A DNA stretch of 63,416 bases. It comes from Bdellovibrionaceae bacterium UBA6776 (GTDB lineage Bacteria; Bdellovibrionota; Bdellovibrionia; Bdellovibrionales; UBA1609). A program made the position numbers and the translations under genes. This document shows, in pieces, positions 15,492 to 25,030 of the stretch; position 1 is the first letter of the stretch, and each line of letters opens with the position of its first letter. The DNA is taken from assembly GCA_002453155.1 (NCBI GenBank), contig DKGG01000005.1, positions 89,781-153,196 on the forward strand. The letters are read 5' to 3'. The notes under the pieces were generated by a model that saw only the letters and a program-made list of their open reading frames with translations, was not told the DNA's origin and made no database searches.

Positions 15492-18400
15492 ATGAACATA
15501 TCCAATCGCACCATTGTGGCGCTTATGGGTGCCGTTGCTGTGAGCGCACTTGCAGCTTGCTCGCCAGGATCCAACACCAAACACTCACAAACTCCACAAA
15601 ACACTCAAGAGATCTTTTCCGATCGCACGGCCGGACTCACCACCGAGCTGATCATGGTTCAGTTGGATTTACCCCCTCTCTTAGAAACGTCCGGCTCTGC
15701 TGAAGAGTTGCAAGCGGTACTTCACGAACAAGAACAGTTTGAACAAAAACTCTTTCAAATCTCTTCAGAGATTCGCGTAGTTTACCGCTACAAATACACT
15801 TTGAACGGATTTGCCCTCGCAACTCCCGCTCACTTGATTCCCGAAATTCTTCAAGCCGTAAACGGCAAAACGGTTGAGCGCGCACACAACTTCGATCGTC
15901 CAAAAAGCGAAGGAACCACAAGGTCCACTGTGACTTTAAAAGGCGATGCCGTCACGTCAGTGACCTACATGGGAGCCAACTACTTTCATGAAAAAGGTCT
16001 TCGGGGACAGGGACTCTCTGTGGGTGTGATCGACACTGGAGTGGACTACACCCATGCCATGTTGGGCGGAAGCGGGCGTCCTGAAGATTACAAAACCATT
16101 GATCCCAACAAGGCCACCCCATTGTTTCCAAACGAAAAAGTGGTGGGTGGAATTGACCTGGTGGGAACTCGATTCGGAGGCTCTCAAGGTTTTTATGACC
16201 AAGTGGTCCCTGCCCCTGATAGCAACCCCATTGATGAAGCCGGCCACGGAACTCACGTCGCAGGAACCATTGCCGGAAATGGCGATGGCGTACACACCTA
16301 TGACGGCGTGGCTCCCGACGCAAAAGTTTATGCCATCAAAGTTTTTGGAAACAATGGTGGAACTCTCGATGCGGTCGTGATTGCTGGCTTTGAATACGCC
16401 ATGGACCCCAATGGCGACATGAACACAAACGATCGCTTGGATGTGATCAACATGTCTTTGGGCGGCGGTTTTGGAATTCGTAAAATTCTTTACTCCCGTG
16501 CCATCAAAAATTTAGTGAAATCAGGAATGGTGGTTGTGGCTTCCGCAGGAAACTCAGGCGATTTGGCCGGAGTGGTTGGTGCTCCCTCCACATCCGATCA
16601 AGCCATTTCTGTGGCGGCCTCTGTGGATGGACGAAGTCTCAACTGGCAATTCCCCACCGTTCGGTTTGAAGCTCAAGGAATGGAAGACGTGGTCACAGAT
16701 TTCAAAGAAGCTTCCTTTTCAAAACCTTTGAAAGAGGTTGATGGTTTCACTGGAAAATTGGTGGACATTGGAATGGGGGATCAGGCTTTGAGCGATGAGA
16801 TCAAAGCCAAACTCAAAGGCAATGTGGCCTTGATTCAACGAGGCAAAATCAGCTTTACGGACAAGTTCAAAAGAGCCCTTGAAGGGGGAGCTGTGGGCGT
16901 GGTGGTTTACAACAACGTTGCTGGCGAAACCATCCCCATGGGCCAAGGCCCCAATGACACCTTCAAAGCAGAGATTCCCGGTGTCATGATTTCCAAAGCC
17001 GTAGGAGATGCGCTGGTTCAAACTTTGAAAAACGGCAAAGACGTCGTTGTGGACATGAAAAATTCCGACGTGATCCAAAAGCCCGAACTTGTAGATACCA
17101 TTACGGACTTTTCTTCTCGAGGACCTCGGTCAGACGACTACGGATTCAAACCGGAAGTGGCTGCCCCTGGACTACGCATTCTTTCTGCAGGAATGGGAAC
17201 AGGTGTGGAAGGAATTTTGGAAAATGGAACCTCCATGGCGGCTCCTCACGTGGCTGGGGCTGCGCTTTTGATCAAACAACTCCACCCTGAATTTTCGGCA
17301 AAAGACGTTCGAGATCTTTTAACCTCTACAGCTTACAAGCTGAAAGATGCCTCTGGAAACGCCTACAAGTTCACCACTCAGGGAACAGGGCGCGTAGATA
17401 TGGAAAAGATCTTAAAGGCCGAGTTTGTCACCAATGGTTCCATTTCCATGGGATTGATTGAAGTTCCACAAACTCAAACTGTGAAAAAATCTTTTTCAGT
17501 AAAAAACCTTTCCAACCACATCTTGGTTCTTCAAACATCTTTTACTGGCGAGGAAATGAGTGTGGAAATGCCTGCAACAATCACTCTTCAACCCAAAGAA
17601 GAGCGACAGGTGGAGTTTTCTCTTCATGTGGAAGTGGGAAGTGTTCAGAAATTTCCACGCCGAAGCGAATTGGATGGCATCATCCAAATTCGCAGTGAAA
17701 AAGAAGTTCAAGAAGTTTCCATCATGGCCTTTCGAATGCCCCGATCTGAACTTCGCGTGACAAAAACTTCTTCTGAGACTCGAGAGATTCCTCAAAAAGA
17801 AGGAGACACTGGGCCGAAAGTCACTCAGGAGCGCGTGTCTATGACCGTCTCTAACGTCTCTCCCGTCACCGGCGGTGGATTTCTTTTCAACCTTATTGGT
17901 GAAGATGAAAAGAAAGTGGTTCCTCAAGGTGAAGAGTGGAAGGCCAACGACTGTGACTTGAAGTCCGTGGGATACCGCTGGATTCTCAAGCCCATAGCCA
18001 TCTCGCAACGCCCTTACCTTCAATTCGCCTTTCAACTCCATGAAAACCGAAGCCAGTTGATTCGTTGTGAATTGTCGGTTCTTGTGGATGGAGACAAAGA
18101 TGGAAAGATCGATCAAGAGATCATTGGTTTGGGCTTCTTGAATGATGCTGGCGGCAAAGGCGAGCATGCCTTTATCGCGGGAATCTTGGATTACCAAAAG
18201 GCCCAAAGAGCGCGTTTGGCCTACGAAGTGGAATTGCTTCAAGGGAATAAAGATGCTCAATATAGAGTTTTGGAGGCCGGAGTGGCACAAGGCTCTATTC
18301 GCTTTGCCTCAGAATCGGGAATGGTGATCGTGGAAATTCCCGTGGATCCTTTAAAGGTGTCTGCAGATGGAAGTTTCAATGCGAAGATCGCATCCTTGAA

Positions 18401-18632
18401 TTCTTTAGGAGAATCGGTGGAAGCCGATGATTACTTGGGAAGTGACGAAACCCAATGGCGAACCCTTCAAACCGATCCTATGAAAATGGCTTACTGGGGA
18501 ATGAGTGATGCCTCCATTGCCGGCGGCACAAGCATGACTTTGACCTCCATGAAAAACTCCAACGAGAATCCATTGGTGATGTACTCGCCGTCAAATTCGA
18601 AATCCGTGGAGATGACGATTATTCAACCTTAA
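15492..18632 (+). CDS. Subtilisin-like (S8) serine protease lipoprotein with PA domain
   Basis: 1046 residues from ATG at 15492, after AGGGGGGAA. The lipoprotein signal ends in SALAAC (Cys23). A probable I9-like propeptide follows, then the S8 domain with the catalytic triad Asp181 (GVIDTGVDYTH), His252 (GHGTHVAGTIAGNG) and Ser581 (NGTSMAAPHVAGAA). A protease-associated domain is inserted between His and Ser (NVALIQRGKISFTDKFKRAL). The last 400 residues are beta-rich with Fn3-like strands. It is likely a surface or secreted protease for digesting prey or environmental protein. Confidence 0.92.
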   Translation: MNISNRTIVALMGAVAVSALAACSPGSNTKHSQTPQNTQEIFSDRTAGLTTELIMVQLDLPPLLETSGSAEELQAVLHEQEQFEQKLFQISSEIRVVYRYKYTLNGFALATPAHLIPEILQAVNGKTVERAHNFDRPKSEGTTRSTVTLKGDAVTSVTYMGANYFHEKGLRGQGLSVGVIDTGVDYTHAMLGGSGRPEDYKTIDPNKATPLFPNEKVVGGIDLVGTRFGGSQGFYDQVVPAPDSNPIDEAGHGTHVAGTIAGNGDGVHTYDGVAPDAKVYAIKVFGNNGGTLDAVVIAGFEYAMDPNGDMNTNDRLDVINMSLGGGFGIRKILYSRAIKNLVKSGMVVVASAGNSGDLAGVVGAPSTSDQAISVAASVDGRSLNWQFPTVRFEAQGMEDVVTDFKEASFSKPLKEVDGFTGKLVDIGMGDQALSDEIKAKLKGNVALIQRGKISFTDKFKRALEGGAVGVVVYNNVAGETIPMGQGPNDTFKAEIPGVMISKAVGDALVQTLKNGKDVVVDMKNSDVIQKPELVDTITDFSSRGPRSDDYGFKPEVAAPGLRILSAGMGTGVEGILENGTSMAAPHVAGAALLIKQLHPEFSAKDVRDLLTSTAYKLKDASGNAYKFTTQGTGRVDMEKILKAEFVTNGSISMGLIEVPQTQTVKKSFSVKNLSNHILVLQTSFTGEEMSVEMPATITLQPKEERQVEFSLHVEVGSVQKFPRRSELDGIIQIRSEKEVQEVSIMAFRMPRSELRVTKTSSETREIPQKEGDTGPKVTQERVSMTVSNVSPVTGGGFLFNLIGEDEKKVVPQGEEWKANDCDLKSVGYRWILKPIAISQRPYLQFAFQLHENRSQLIRCELSVLVDGDKDGKIDQEIIGLGFLNDAGGKGEHAFIAGILDYQKAQRARLAYEVELLQGNKDAQYRVLEAGVAQGSIRFASESGMVIVEIPVDPLKVSADGSFNAKIASLNSLGESVEADDYLGSDETQWRTLQTDPMKMAYWGMSDASIAGGTSMTLTSMKNSNENPLVMYSPSNSKSVEMTIIQP

Positions 18633-19137
18633 GGTTGAGGTAGTGAATCCAGTTTTCTGGCAAGTGAGATCTCATTCCTGGGATCTCACTTTGATTGAGA
18701 AACTTCGGCTGAATGGGTTTTTTCAAAAGCCTTAAGTTGGCTTCCTTCAAAGACATTGACCCTTTTTTATTGTTGCACTTCGAACAGGCCGTGACCACAT
18801 TGGTCCAATTGTGCGCTCCCCCGCGGGACAAGGGAATCACATGATCTAATGTGAGCTTTTTTTCCGCAAAAATTTTGCAACAGTACTGGCAAGTAAATCG
18901 ATCTCTTAAAAAGATGTTCCTTCGGGAAAATTTCACTCCAAAAGCGTAATAAGGTCTAAAGAATTTTTTGAATCGAAGAACGGCTGGAAGAGCAAACGAC
19001 TGTGAGGGGCTGTGCACCTCGATGTCGTGAAATTCCAAAATCTCAACTTTGCCCTGAAACCAAAGAATCAAAGCCTTTTGCCAATCGATGATTCGAATGG
19101 GCTGATAGCTCGCATTCAATACAAGAGCTTCTTTCAA
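18619..19137 (-). CDS. Chromosomal HNH nuclease-family protein
   Basis: 172 residues starting at TTG with AAGGGA upstream. The N-terminus (ALVLNASYQPIRIIDWQKAL) is typical of a widespread chromosomal HNH family. The nuclease core shows FTCQYC, LTLDHVIPLSRGG, NWTNVVTACSKCNNKKG and then KP. Two CxxC pairs bind zinc; the DH and Asn are catalytic. It is unrelated to the repeat-associated HNH genes. Its 3' end overlaps that of the S8 protease gene by 14 nt (convergent). Confidence 0.85.
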   Translation of the reverse strand: MKEALVLNASYQPIRIIDWQKALILWFQGKVEILEFHDIEVHSPSQSFALPAVLRFKKFFRPYYAFGVKFSRRNIFLRDRFTCQYCCKIFAEKKLTLDHVIPLSRGGAHNWTNVVTACSKCNNKKGSMSLKEANLRLLKKPIQPKFLNQSEIPGMRSHLPENWIHYLNLKVE

Positions 19138-19273
19138 AGTCCCTTGAATTTTGGGTTGGGATTCAGCGATGGATGGATTGAACTCTGCCCTCCTTTAAGA
19201 AACGCCAACATCTATAGGATCTCAAAGTCGATGCGCTAAAAGCAAGTCCAGGAAGGCATTTTTAGAGGATTGG

Positions 19274-19903
19274 TTATTCAAAAAGGAACTGAAACAGTCC
19301 GCCCATCTCAAAATCCGTATTGTATCTCAAATTGATCCAATACTTTTTTTCCGAATAGGGGGAATCTTGTCCCAAGCCGGTGGCCTGAGCTGGGACCTTT
19401 CCGTTGGCCTGACTGTATTCAAACAAAAGAGAAGCTTGGGTCAGTGGTATTTCCAAACCACCCACCACATTGGTGAGAGGCATTTCATAATCCAAAGATC
19501 TTGCCGTTGCGCCAATATGTTGATGGGAAACAGACATATTGATCAGTTCGTAGCCAAAATAAAATTTAAAAAGACGAAGATGAAGTCCGTAACCAAAGCC
19601 CTTCATTCGAGCCACTTCCACTTCTTCGCCATTGGCGGAATTTTCAAGACCTGTATAAGTGTAAGAAGGAAGAAGTGCTAAACCCACAGGCCCCAACTCT
19701 AAAAAAGGCAAATTCAAACGGCCATGAAAAGACATTGCTGAAAAATTGGCTTCTGAACCATCAAAGTTTTCTAACTTTCCAGAGCCAGAACCTAAGCCCA
19801 AATCAAACCCCAAAGTTCCATGAACAGAATTGCGATCAGACCTGTCTCCAAAAGCGGAAAATGGAAATGCTACGATCAAAGCGAATACGGCTAAAAACTT
19901 CAC
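19274..19903 (-). CDS. Outer membrane beta-barrel protein (small)
   Basis: 209 residues with signal peptide MKFLAVFALIVAFPFSAFG. The mature part alternates polar and aromatic/hydrophobic residues in about eight strands (e.g. VGLALLPSYTYTGLENS, GYGLHLRLFKFYFGYELI) and ends in a terminal aromatic strand GGLFQFLFE, the usual barrel-assembly signal. Its start overlaps the propeller lipoprotein stop by 4 nt, so they form a pair. Confidence 0.75.
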   Translation of the reverse strand: MKFLAVFALIVAFPFSAFGDRSDRNSVHGTLGFDLGLGSGSGKLENFDGSEANFSAMSFHGRLNLPFLELGPVGLALLPSYTYTGLENSANGEEVEVARMKGFGYGLHLRLFKFYFGYELINMSVSHQHIGATARSLDYEMPLTNVVGGLEIPLTQASLLFEYSQANGKVPAQATGLGQDSPYSEKKYWINLRYNTDFEMGGLFQFLFE

Positions 19904-20856
19904 TGCACCCCCTCAACAAAAGTCATCTGGGTGACGGCTGCGGTGAAAGGATCCTTCATAAAGATTCCACCATTGATAAGATTTCCCGAAGTGTCCATTT
20001 GGACAACGGCATCCACGCCGTCCGACGCAATCAACAAAGTGCCGTCGGGCATTTCGAGCATGGCGGTGGGGTTGTTCACGTAGGCGGTGTCTGTATAAAT
20101 GGTTTCTGGAGTTCCCGACCCGTCTTCAGGCAATCTATCGATACGATCGTTGGTGGTGAATCCAATGTAAAGATAACCGTCGGAATGACCAACTATCGCT
20201 GTCGGACGATCATTTCCATATCCGGTGTAAGAATTTTTGCAAGTGGGAGTGTCTCCGGAAACGTCATACACACTGATGTCATTGTTCGTATAACTGGCGA
20301 CAGCAAGGTCTCCAGAAGAAGTCATCGTTAAAGATCGAGGTCCACTGAGAACACAACTTCCAACGGTTGTCCCAATATAAGGATTTCCCACTCGGTTCCC
20401 ATTGAAATCAAAAGACTCGATGCCGTTGGATTCGATCACATAATAGCGAGAGCGCAAATCATCTTTCACAATTTGATAGATGTTTCCGGAAAAGAGACTG
20501 GAACCCACAAAGCTGGTCATGGATCCATCGATCAATGAAACTTTGCTCAATCCATCTTGACCATCAGTGGCCACAAGAACATGAAACAGGTCAAAAGGAG
20601 CCACTCCGCGAGTGATCAAACTTGCAGGCGAGGTGTTGGCAATCAATCCTTCAAAAGAACCGGACTCACTGTAGCGCGTGATCGCATAGGTTTGCCCACT
20701 GGCCGTGGTCATCACCAATTTTCTCTCACCCAGCCCCATGGTTCCATAATAGAAACTTCCGCTGTCGGGAGCAGAGCAAGAAATCAATGCAAAAAGTCCA
20801 GAAAATATCCAAAGAGCTTTCCACAAAAATCCAAATTTTAAGAATCTTCCCTCCAT
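19900..20856 (-). CDS. NHL/beta-propeller lipoprotein
   Basis: 318 residues. The signal peptide ends in lipobox LISC, so the protein is lipid-anchored. The mature part has propeller-like repeats (GDLAVASYTNNDISVYDVSG, DGYLYIGFTTNDRIDRLPED, DGTLLIASDGVDAVVQMDTS) resembling NHL blades. It overlaps the small barrel gene by ATGA, implying a two-protein outer-membrane unit. The function is unknown. Confidence 0.75.
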   Translation of the reverse strand: MEGRFLKFGFLWKALWIFSGLFALISCSAPDSGSFYYGTMGLGERKLVMTTASGQTYAITRYSESGSFEGLIANTSPASLITRGVAPFDLFHVLVATDGQDGLSKVSLIDGSMTSFVGSSLFSGNIYQIVKDDLRSRYYVIESNGIESFDFNGNRVGNPYIGTTVGSCVLSGPRSLTMTSSGDLAVASYTNNDISVYDVSGDTPTCKNSYTGYGNDRPTAIVGHSDGYLYIGFTTNDRIDRLPEDGSGTPETIYTDTAYVNNPTAMLEMPDGTLLIASDGVDAVVQMDTSGNLINGGIFMKDPFTAAVTQMTFVEGVQ

Positions 20857-20990
20857 GAAAATTCTCCTTTACTTAAAGGGGTCTTCGGAATGTCTCAGAA
20901 TAATATTAAGGAATTCTATGGGATCCTCGTCTTTCACCGAGGATTCTTCGACAGACGTCGAGCCAAGCTTTGCAAAGCATTGGGCTTAAT

Positions 20991-21020
20991 AAAAAAGAAG
21001 AGGGCCTCCACCCTCTTCTT
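20991..21020 (-). terminator. Intrinsic terminator after the lipoprotein gene
   Basis: Stem AAGAAGAGGG/CCCTCTTCTT (20995-21004, 21011-21020) with a 6-nt loop, followed on the minus strand by six U residues. It also has a short T-run on the plus strand, so it could work in both directions. It lies just past the stop of the 21057-21755 gene. Confidence 0.8.
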
Positions 21021-21056
21021 TTTCCTCTTCAAAACTTGACCAATTAAATCTCTGGA

Positions 21057-21755
21057 TTACAGAGATTGCAATTTCACTTGAAATTCTGTAATTGCCATCT
21101 TCACCTGATTGGTCAGAACAGACACGATGATTCCGGCTCCTGGAAATAGTGATCCCGCTGAAACAGTCAGAGTATCAATTCCCGCCTTCACCAAGTCCAA
21201 TTTCCCGGCCAACTGTCCCAAAGCCATGGAAAATTGACTCTCTGCCATGTCAATTTGCGCCATCATCTTATTTATTTGTGCCAATAGAATCTGATGGTCC
21301 GGACGATTTGGATCCAGCTTCGCAGCTTCAATAGCAAGTAAAGCCCGAGCATCATTGAACTTCTGCTTCACTAAAGCCACTTTGTCATAAACTTTGTTCA
21401 GAAGTTCGCTCAGCTTCTCATAAATAATAAAGATACTCTGTGATTGAACGGAATTTGTACTTCCGGTCATCAAAGACCAAATCTTAATGCTTCCATCTGG
21501 ATTCGAAAAAGACGCCAAAAGTTTTTGCGCTTCTTCCATTGCCACTTTGGAATCATCGACCGAAGCCTGAACGGCTTTCATATCTATTTTTGCTGACAGA
21601 TCTTCTGTCGATTCAATCGGTGCGCTCGACGACGCACTTTCGACAGCTTTTGACGACTGTCCCGGGTCTGATTGGAGATTTCCTTGGCAGGCAACGTTCA
21701 GGAAGGAAATGGCCGCAAGACCCATGAACAATTTTGTGAAATCACGTACTTTCAT
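21057..21755 (-). CDS. Helical lipoprotein of unknown function
   Basis: 232 residues with lipobox LNVAC in MKVRDFTKLFMGLAAISFLN-VAC. After a Ser-rich linker the mature protein is almost all helix, with heptad-like repeats (SQSIFIIYEKLSELLNKVYD; QINKMMAQIDMAESQFSMAL) and a hydrophobic Gly-rich segment near residues 200-220. It could be a coiled-coil or pore-former-like fold; no family recognised. A strong terminator follows. Confidence 0.65.
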   Translation of the reverse strand: MKVRDFTKLFMGLAAISFLNVACQGNLQSDPGQSSKAVESASSSAPIESTEDLSAKIDMKAVQASVDDSKVAMEEAQKLLASFSNPDGSIKIWSLMTGSTNSVQSQSIFIIYEKLSELLNKVYDKVALVKQKFNDARALLAIEAAKLDPNRPDHQILLAQINKMMAQIDMAESQFSMALGQLAGKLDLVKAGIDTLTVSAGSLFPGAGIIVSVLTNQVKMAITEFQVKLQSL

Positions 21756-21880
21756 GGTTCCCCCATTCCTATAGGTTAGTTTTTTGTTCGCATTCGAACA
21801 TAAAAGTGAAACTGCAATGGGAGGGCCAGCTTTGCTCGCGAGAGCGCCGCGTTAAGCGGAACAAAATTTCTCAATCCTGA

Positions 21881-22462
21881 CTAAGCCTTTGGTCCTGTAA
21901 AAGACTTCAACTGATTTCGCAAAATTTTAAAGATCAAAAATGAAACGAAAAGGCCTAAAAGTGCACCTGTTAAGACATCCGAAGGATAATGCACTCCCAA
22001 ATACACTCTGGAAAAGGCCACAATCATCGCATAAATGTAAAAATAGTAGCGAGCTTGCGGAAAAAACTGACCGAGTGTGTAAGCTCCTGAAAAACTATTG
22101 GCCGAATGATTGGAAGGAAAACTGCTTCCATGGGCAATGGCCGCTTGGCGAACTTGGGACCTCATCGCTTCATCTTGAAACGGCCGCTCCCGTTGAACGT
22201 TCTTTTTGATTCCCCGGTAAACCATCAAATCCGTTGCACCTACAGTCACCGCCAGCATCAGTGGAACCACCCAGAACCTTTTTCCAAATTTTTTCCACGA
22301 AAAATAAAACAACACCAAAAGTGCAAGACTGGAGCCCCAAAAGTTTTTGTGAAAATCAGTTACAAATAAAAAGAAGGGATCAAAGGCCTCATTTCCCAAG
22401 GAAACATTTACTTTTAAAAGCAACCACTGATCCCAAGAAAGCAATGTGCTAAAAATATTCAA
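21881..22462 (-). CDS. PAP2-family membrane phosphatase
   Basis: 193 residues, about five transmembrane helices. The three phosphatase motifs are present: KKNVQRERP, SSFPSNHSANSF (PSNH) and SRVYLGVHYPSD (catalytic His). Members dephosphorylate undecaprenyl pyrophosphate, phosphatidylglycerophosphate or lipid A. The start overlaps the heptosyltransferase stop by 4 nt, pointing to lipopolysaccharide or lipid-carrier recycling. Confidence 0.88.
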   Translation of the reverse strand: MNIFSTLLSWDQWLLLKVNVSLGNEAFDPFFLFVTDFHKNFWGSSLALLVLFYFSWKKFGKRFWVVPLMLAVTVGATDLMVYRGIKKNVQRERPFQDEAMRSQVRQAAIAHGSSFPSNHSANSFSGAYTLGQFFPQARYYFYIYAMIVAFSRVYLGVHYPSDVLTGALLGLFVSFLIFKILRNQLKSFTGPKA

Positions 22463-23463
22463 GGCTTCATCTCCTTAAGGGAGGATTGGACTTCTGTGTA
22501 GGGAATGTCTCGCAAGCATTTTTGAAACTCTTTATTCACACAAGGCCCCTGCCCATGCTTGCTGCAAGGACGACATTTTAAATTGCGCTCCAATACCCTT
22601 GTGGAAGGCATCGAAGGATACCCAAAGGGCGCCGGCCCCATCAGCGCCACACAAGGATGCCCCAACTGTTCCGCCATGTGCATCACACCGGTGTCGTTGG
22701 AAACCAAGGCCCGACTCAAATGAACCACCGCCGCGGATTCCATCAGATCCAACTTACCTGCAAGATTTAAAACTTGCGAAGGGAATTCCTTTTCCAGATC
22801 TTCCAAAAAGCTGTCTTCCGGCCCCCCGAGCAAAACAAATTTTTCTTCCGAAGAATTTCGAATCAAATCTTTCCAATGATCCAAGGGCCAACGTTTCAAA
22901 GGATATGCCGCCGAGGGAGCCAAGGCTGTAAATTGAGGCCAATGAGACAAATGATTCTGTTTGGTTTTTTGAATCAATTCTTTTGAAAGAAACAAATGAG
23001 GAGGAGTTGGAATCTCTGTGGAGTATCCCCATTTCTTAAGGGGACGAATTTGATCTTTTTGCCCTGAAAAGGGTTGCTCAAAAAGATTGATGCGAAAGCG
23101 AAACAACAAAAACCTGCGAAAGCGATAAATAGGTCTGCGAAGAAATTTAAAAAAACATCCACGCAGTCTCAGCATCAAAACCAAAACTTGAGATCTCAAA
23201 TTGTTATGAGCATCGTACACATGTGTGAACTTTGCATCGGCCAACTCACCGGACATCTTCCACAAGGGCTTCAGTCCAGAAGATTTTGGAATGGACCAAA
23301 CTTTATGTACGGCGGGATGCGCCTCAAAAAATGGCAAAAAACGAGATTGAGTGGCCACGTGAATTTCAACATCCCCATTAGTACGGCTTTTTAAAAGACT
23401 CACCACACTCAAAGTTTGAAGCACATCACCAATGCTGGAAAAACGAAGTAACAATATTCTCAT
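22459..23463 (-). CDS. Glycosyltransferase family 9 (heptosyltransferase-like)
   Basis: 334 residues of the ADP-heptose:LPS heptosyltransferase type, which adds core sugars to lipopolysaccharide in the cytoplasm. Visible are the N-terminal ILLLRFSSIGDVLQTLSVV, the middle FTALAPSAAYPLKRWPLDHW, and VSNDTGVMHMAEQLGHPCVALMGP, the conserved nucleotide-sugar region. Which position is modified cannot be told. It is co-operonic with the PAP2 phosphatase. Confidence 0.87.
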   Translation of the reverse strand: MRILLLRFSSIGDVLQTLSVVSLLKSRTNGDVEIHVATQSRFLPFFEAHPAVHKVWSIPKSSGLKPLWKMSGELADAKFTHVYDAHNNLRSQVLVLMLRLRGCFFKFLRRPIYRFRRFLLFRFRINLFEQPFSGQKDQIRPLKKWGYSTEIPTPPHLFLSKELIQKTKQNHLSHWPQFTALAPSAAYPLKRWPLDHWKDLIRNSSEEKFVLLGGPEDSFLEDLEKEFPSQVLNLAGKLDLMESAAVVHLSRALVSNDTGVMHMAEQLGHPCVALMGPAPFGYPSMPSTRVLERNLKCRPCSKHGQGPCVNKEFQKCLRDIPYTEVQSSLKEMKP

Positions 23464-23539
23464 ACTTTGGACCGAACACCCTTTGCTCTTCAGCTTTAAT
23501 CCCCGTAAGATTCAAGTTCAACAAGGAGGAACCTGTATC

Positions 23540-23908
23540 ATGAAAACACAATTATTATTGGCCGTCTTTCTTGGCCTGGCCCTGAGCGCCTGTTCATCTT
23601 CCAAGAAAAATGACTCAGAGTCGAAGGTTGAAGAAAAAATGGAAAAAGCGGCAGAGAGCACCAAAGAAACTGCTAAAAAAATGGTCAATGAAGCAAAAGC
23701 CAAAATGGATGGTGAAACTCAGTGCAAATTGGGTGGAGACGTTCGCACCATTGGCGTGAAGGCTGTGGATAACGGCTGTGAAGTGATCTACACGAAATTT
23801 GGCGAATCCAACTCCATCGCGTCTGGATCCAAAGGATCTGAACATTGCGTAAATGTTGTGTCTAAAGTGAAGGACAACTTGGAAAACGCTGGATTCAAGT
23901 GCGAATAA
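23540..23908 (+). CDS. Small lipoprotein
   Basis: 122 residues from ATG at 23540 with AAGGAGG upstream. The lipobox ALSAC follows MKTQLLLAVFLGL. A Lys/Glu-rich helix (KVEEKMEKAAESTKETAKK) precedes a small domain with three cysteines (TQCKLGG, NGCEVIY, EHCVNVV) and a fourth at the C-terminus (FKCE), likely two disulfides. A strong terminator follows. No family recognised. Confidence 0.75.
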   Translation: MKTQLLLAVFLGLALSACSSSKKNDSESKVEEKMEKAAESTKETAKKMVNEAKAKMDGETQCKLGGDVRTIGVKAVDNGCEVIYTKFGESNSIASGSKGSEHCVNVVSKVKDNLENAGFKCE

Positions 23909-23941
23909 CACGTCGCATCTGTTGATAAGTCGACCTAGGTC

Positions 23942-23979
23942 GGGGTTTTTGTCAGGATTTGCAAAAACCCCTTTTTTTT
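23942..23979 (+). terminator. Intrinsic terminator after the small lipoprotein gene
   Basis: Stem GGGGTTTTTG/CAAAAACCCC (23942-23951, 23962-23971), 10-nt loop, then eight T residues. It ends 37 nt before the endonuclease gene, which must therefore have its own promoter. Confidence 0.9.
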
Positions 23980-24016
23980 ATTTGTTGAAAACCCAGCCTT
24001 TGGTCAGACTCTAAGC

Positions 24017-24889
24017 ATGAAGTTTCTACAAATCTACACAATTGCCCTTCTTCTCCCCTTAATTTCACTCGCAGCCCAGGCCGACCGCCTTACCAGTCCG
24101 AAAAGCTACTATCCAAAAAGCTTTTATTCGGATGTGGAAGAGGGCCTTCACGGAGGGGCTCTAAAGGAAGAACTGTTTGAGATTCTTTCTCAAGCTCACA
24201 TTCCCCAAGAGCACGGTTCAGACACCTTAGTCAAAAACTGCCGCGATCAGGTGGAAAGCTGCTACCAGCAAGAACCCATGTCCTACTCGGCCGCCAGAGA
24301 CTTTGTCCTTGGAAAGTTGGACCTGCTTAAAGTGAACGGCGAGTATGCATTGAAGGATGTTTACTGCCAGCAGGTGTTCACAGCAAAAGACTTCAAACCT
24401 GGAAAAGGTCCTCAACCGGGCAAAGCTCCTGACTACAATGTTTTCAACGTAGAGCACACCTGGCCTCAAAGTCGATTCTCTAAAAAGTTCTCTGTGGGAT
24501 TTCAAAAATCGGATCTTCACATTCTTTACGGAGCTTCAAAAACGGCCAACACATCCCGCGGAAATGACCAGTTTGCAAACATTCAAACCGAAAAAGACGC
24601 CATTTGCCCGTCGGTTCGCAGAGGTTGGGCTCGCGGTGATCGGGAAGAGATCTTTTTCGAACCTCCCGTTGAGCACCGAGGAAACGTGGCTCGTGCCTTG
24701 TTCTACTTCTCGGTTCGCTACAAGCTCTCCATTTCAAAAATTGAGGAAGAAAGCCTTCGACGCTGGCACCGCGAAGATCCCGTGGACGATGCGGACCGCG
24801 TTCGCCACGAAGAAATCTTTAAAGTTCAAAAAGACAGAAACCCCTTCATCGATCACCCTGAACTTGTGGACATGATCTCTGACTTCTAA
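24017..24889 (+). CDS. Secreted endonuclease I (EndA/NucM family)
   Basis: 290 residues with signal peptide ending SLAAQA. The nuclease core shows NVEHTWPQSRF with the catalytic His, the Asn-containing ASKTANTSRGND, and RGNVARALFYFSVRY. Such enzymes degrade DNA outside the cytoplasm. In a predatory lifestyle it could digest prey DNA. A single gene between two terminators. Confidence 0.9.
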   Translation: MKFLQIYTIALLLPLISLAAQADRLTSPKSYYPKSFYSDVEEGLHGGALKEELFEILSQAHIPQEHGSDTLVKNCRDQVESCYQQEPMSYSAARDFVLGKLDLLKVNGEYALKDVYCQQVFTAKDFKPGKGPQPGKAPDYNVFNVEHTWPQSRFSKKFSVGFQKSDLHILYGASKTANTSRGNDQFANIQTEKDAICPSVRRGWARGDREEIFFEPPVEHRGNVARALFYFSVRYKLSISKIEEESLRRWHREDPVDDADRVRHEEIFKVQKDRNPFIDHPELVDMISDF

Positions 24890-24900
24890 GCTCCCTGACC

Positions 24901-24927
24901 AAAGCCTTCCATTTCCCGGAAGGCTTT
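24901..24927 (+). terminator. Probable terminator after endonuclease I
   Basis: Perfect stem AAAGCCTTCC/GGAAGGCTTT (24901-24910, 24918-24927) with a 7-nt loop. The trailing T-run is short, so termination strength is uncertain. Confidence 0.55.
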
Positions 24928-25030
24928 CCGAATCCAGTTACCGACCAAAACCCCGTCGATCTTACAATATTTGATTTGAGCCCTGACCAGGCAGTGACAC
25001 CTGTTAAAAACTTCGAGAAGATGAAACTCT

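Noticed and set aside
18619..19137. The HNH protein here as a third member of the repeat-associated HNH family
   Set aside because: Different N-terminus, different HNH core and no flanking repeats or structured RNA; it belongs to a common chromosomal HNH family.
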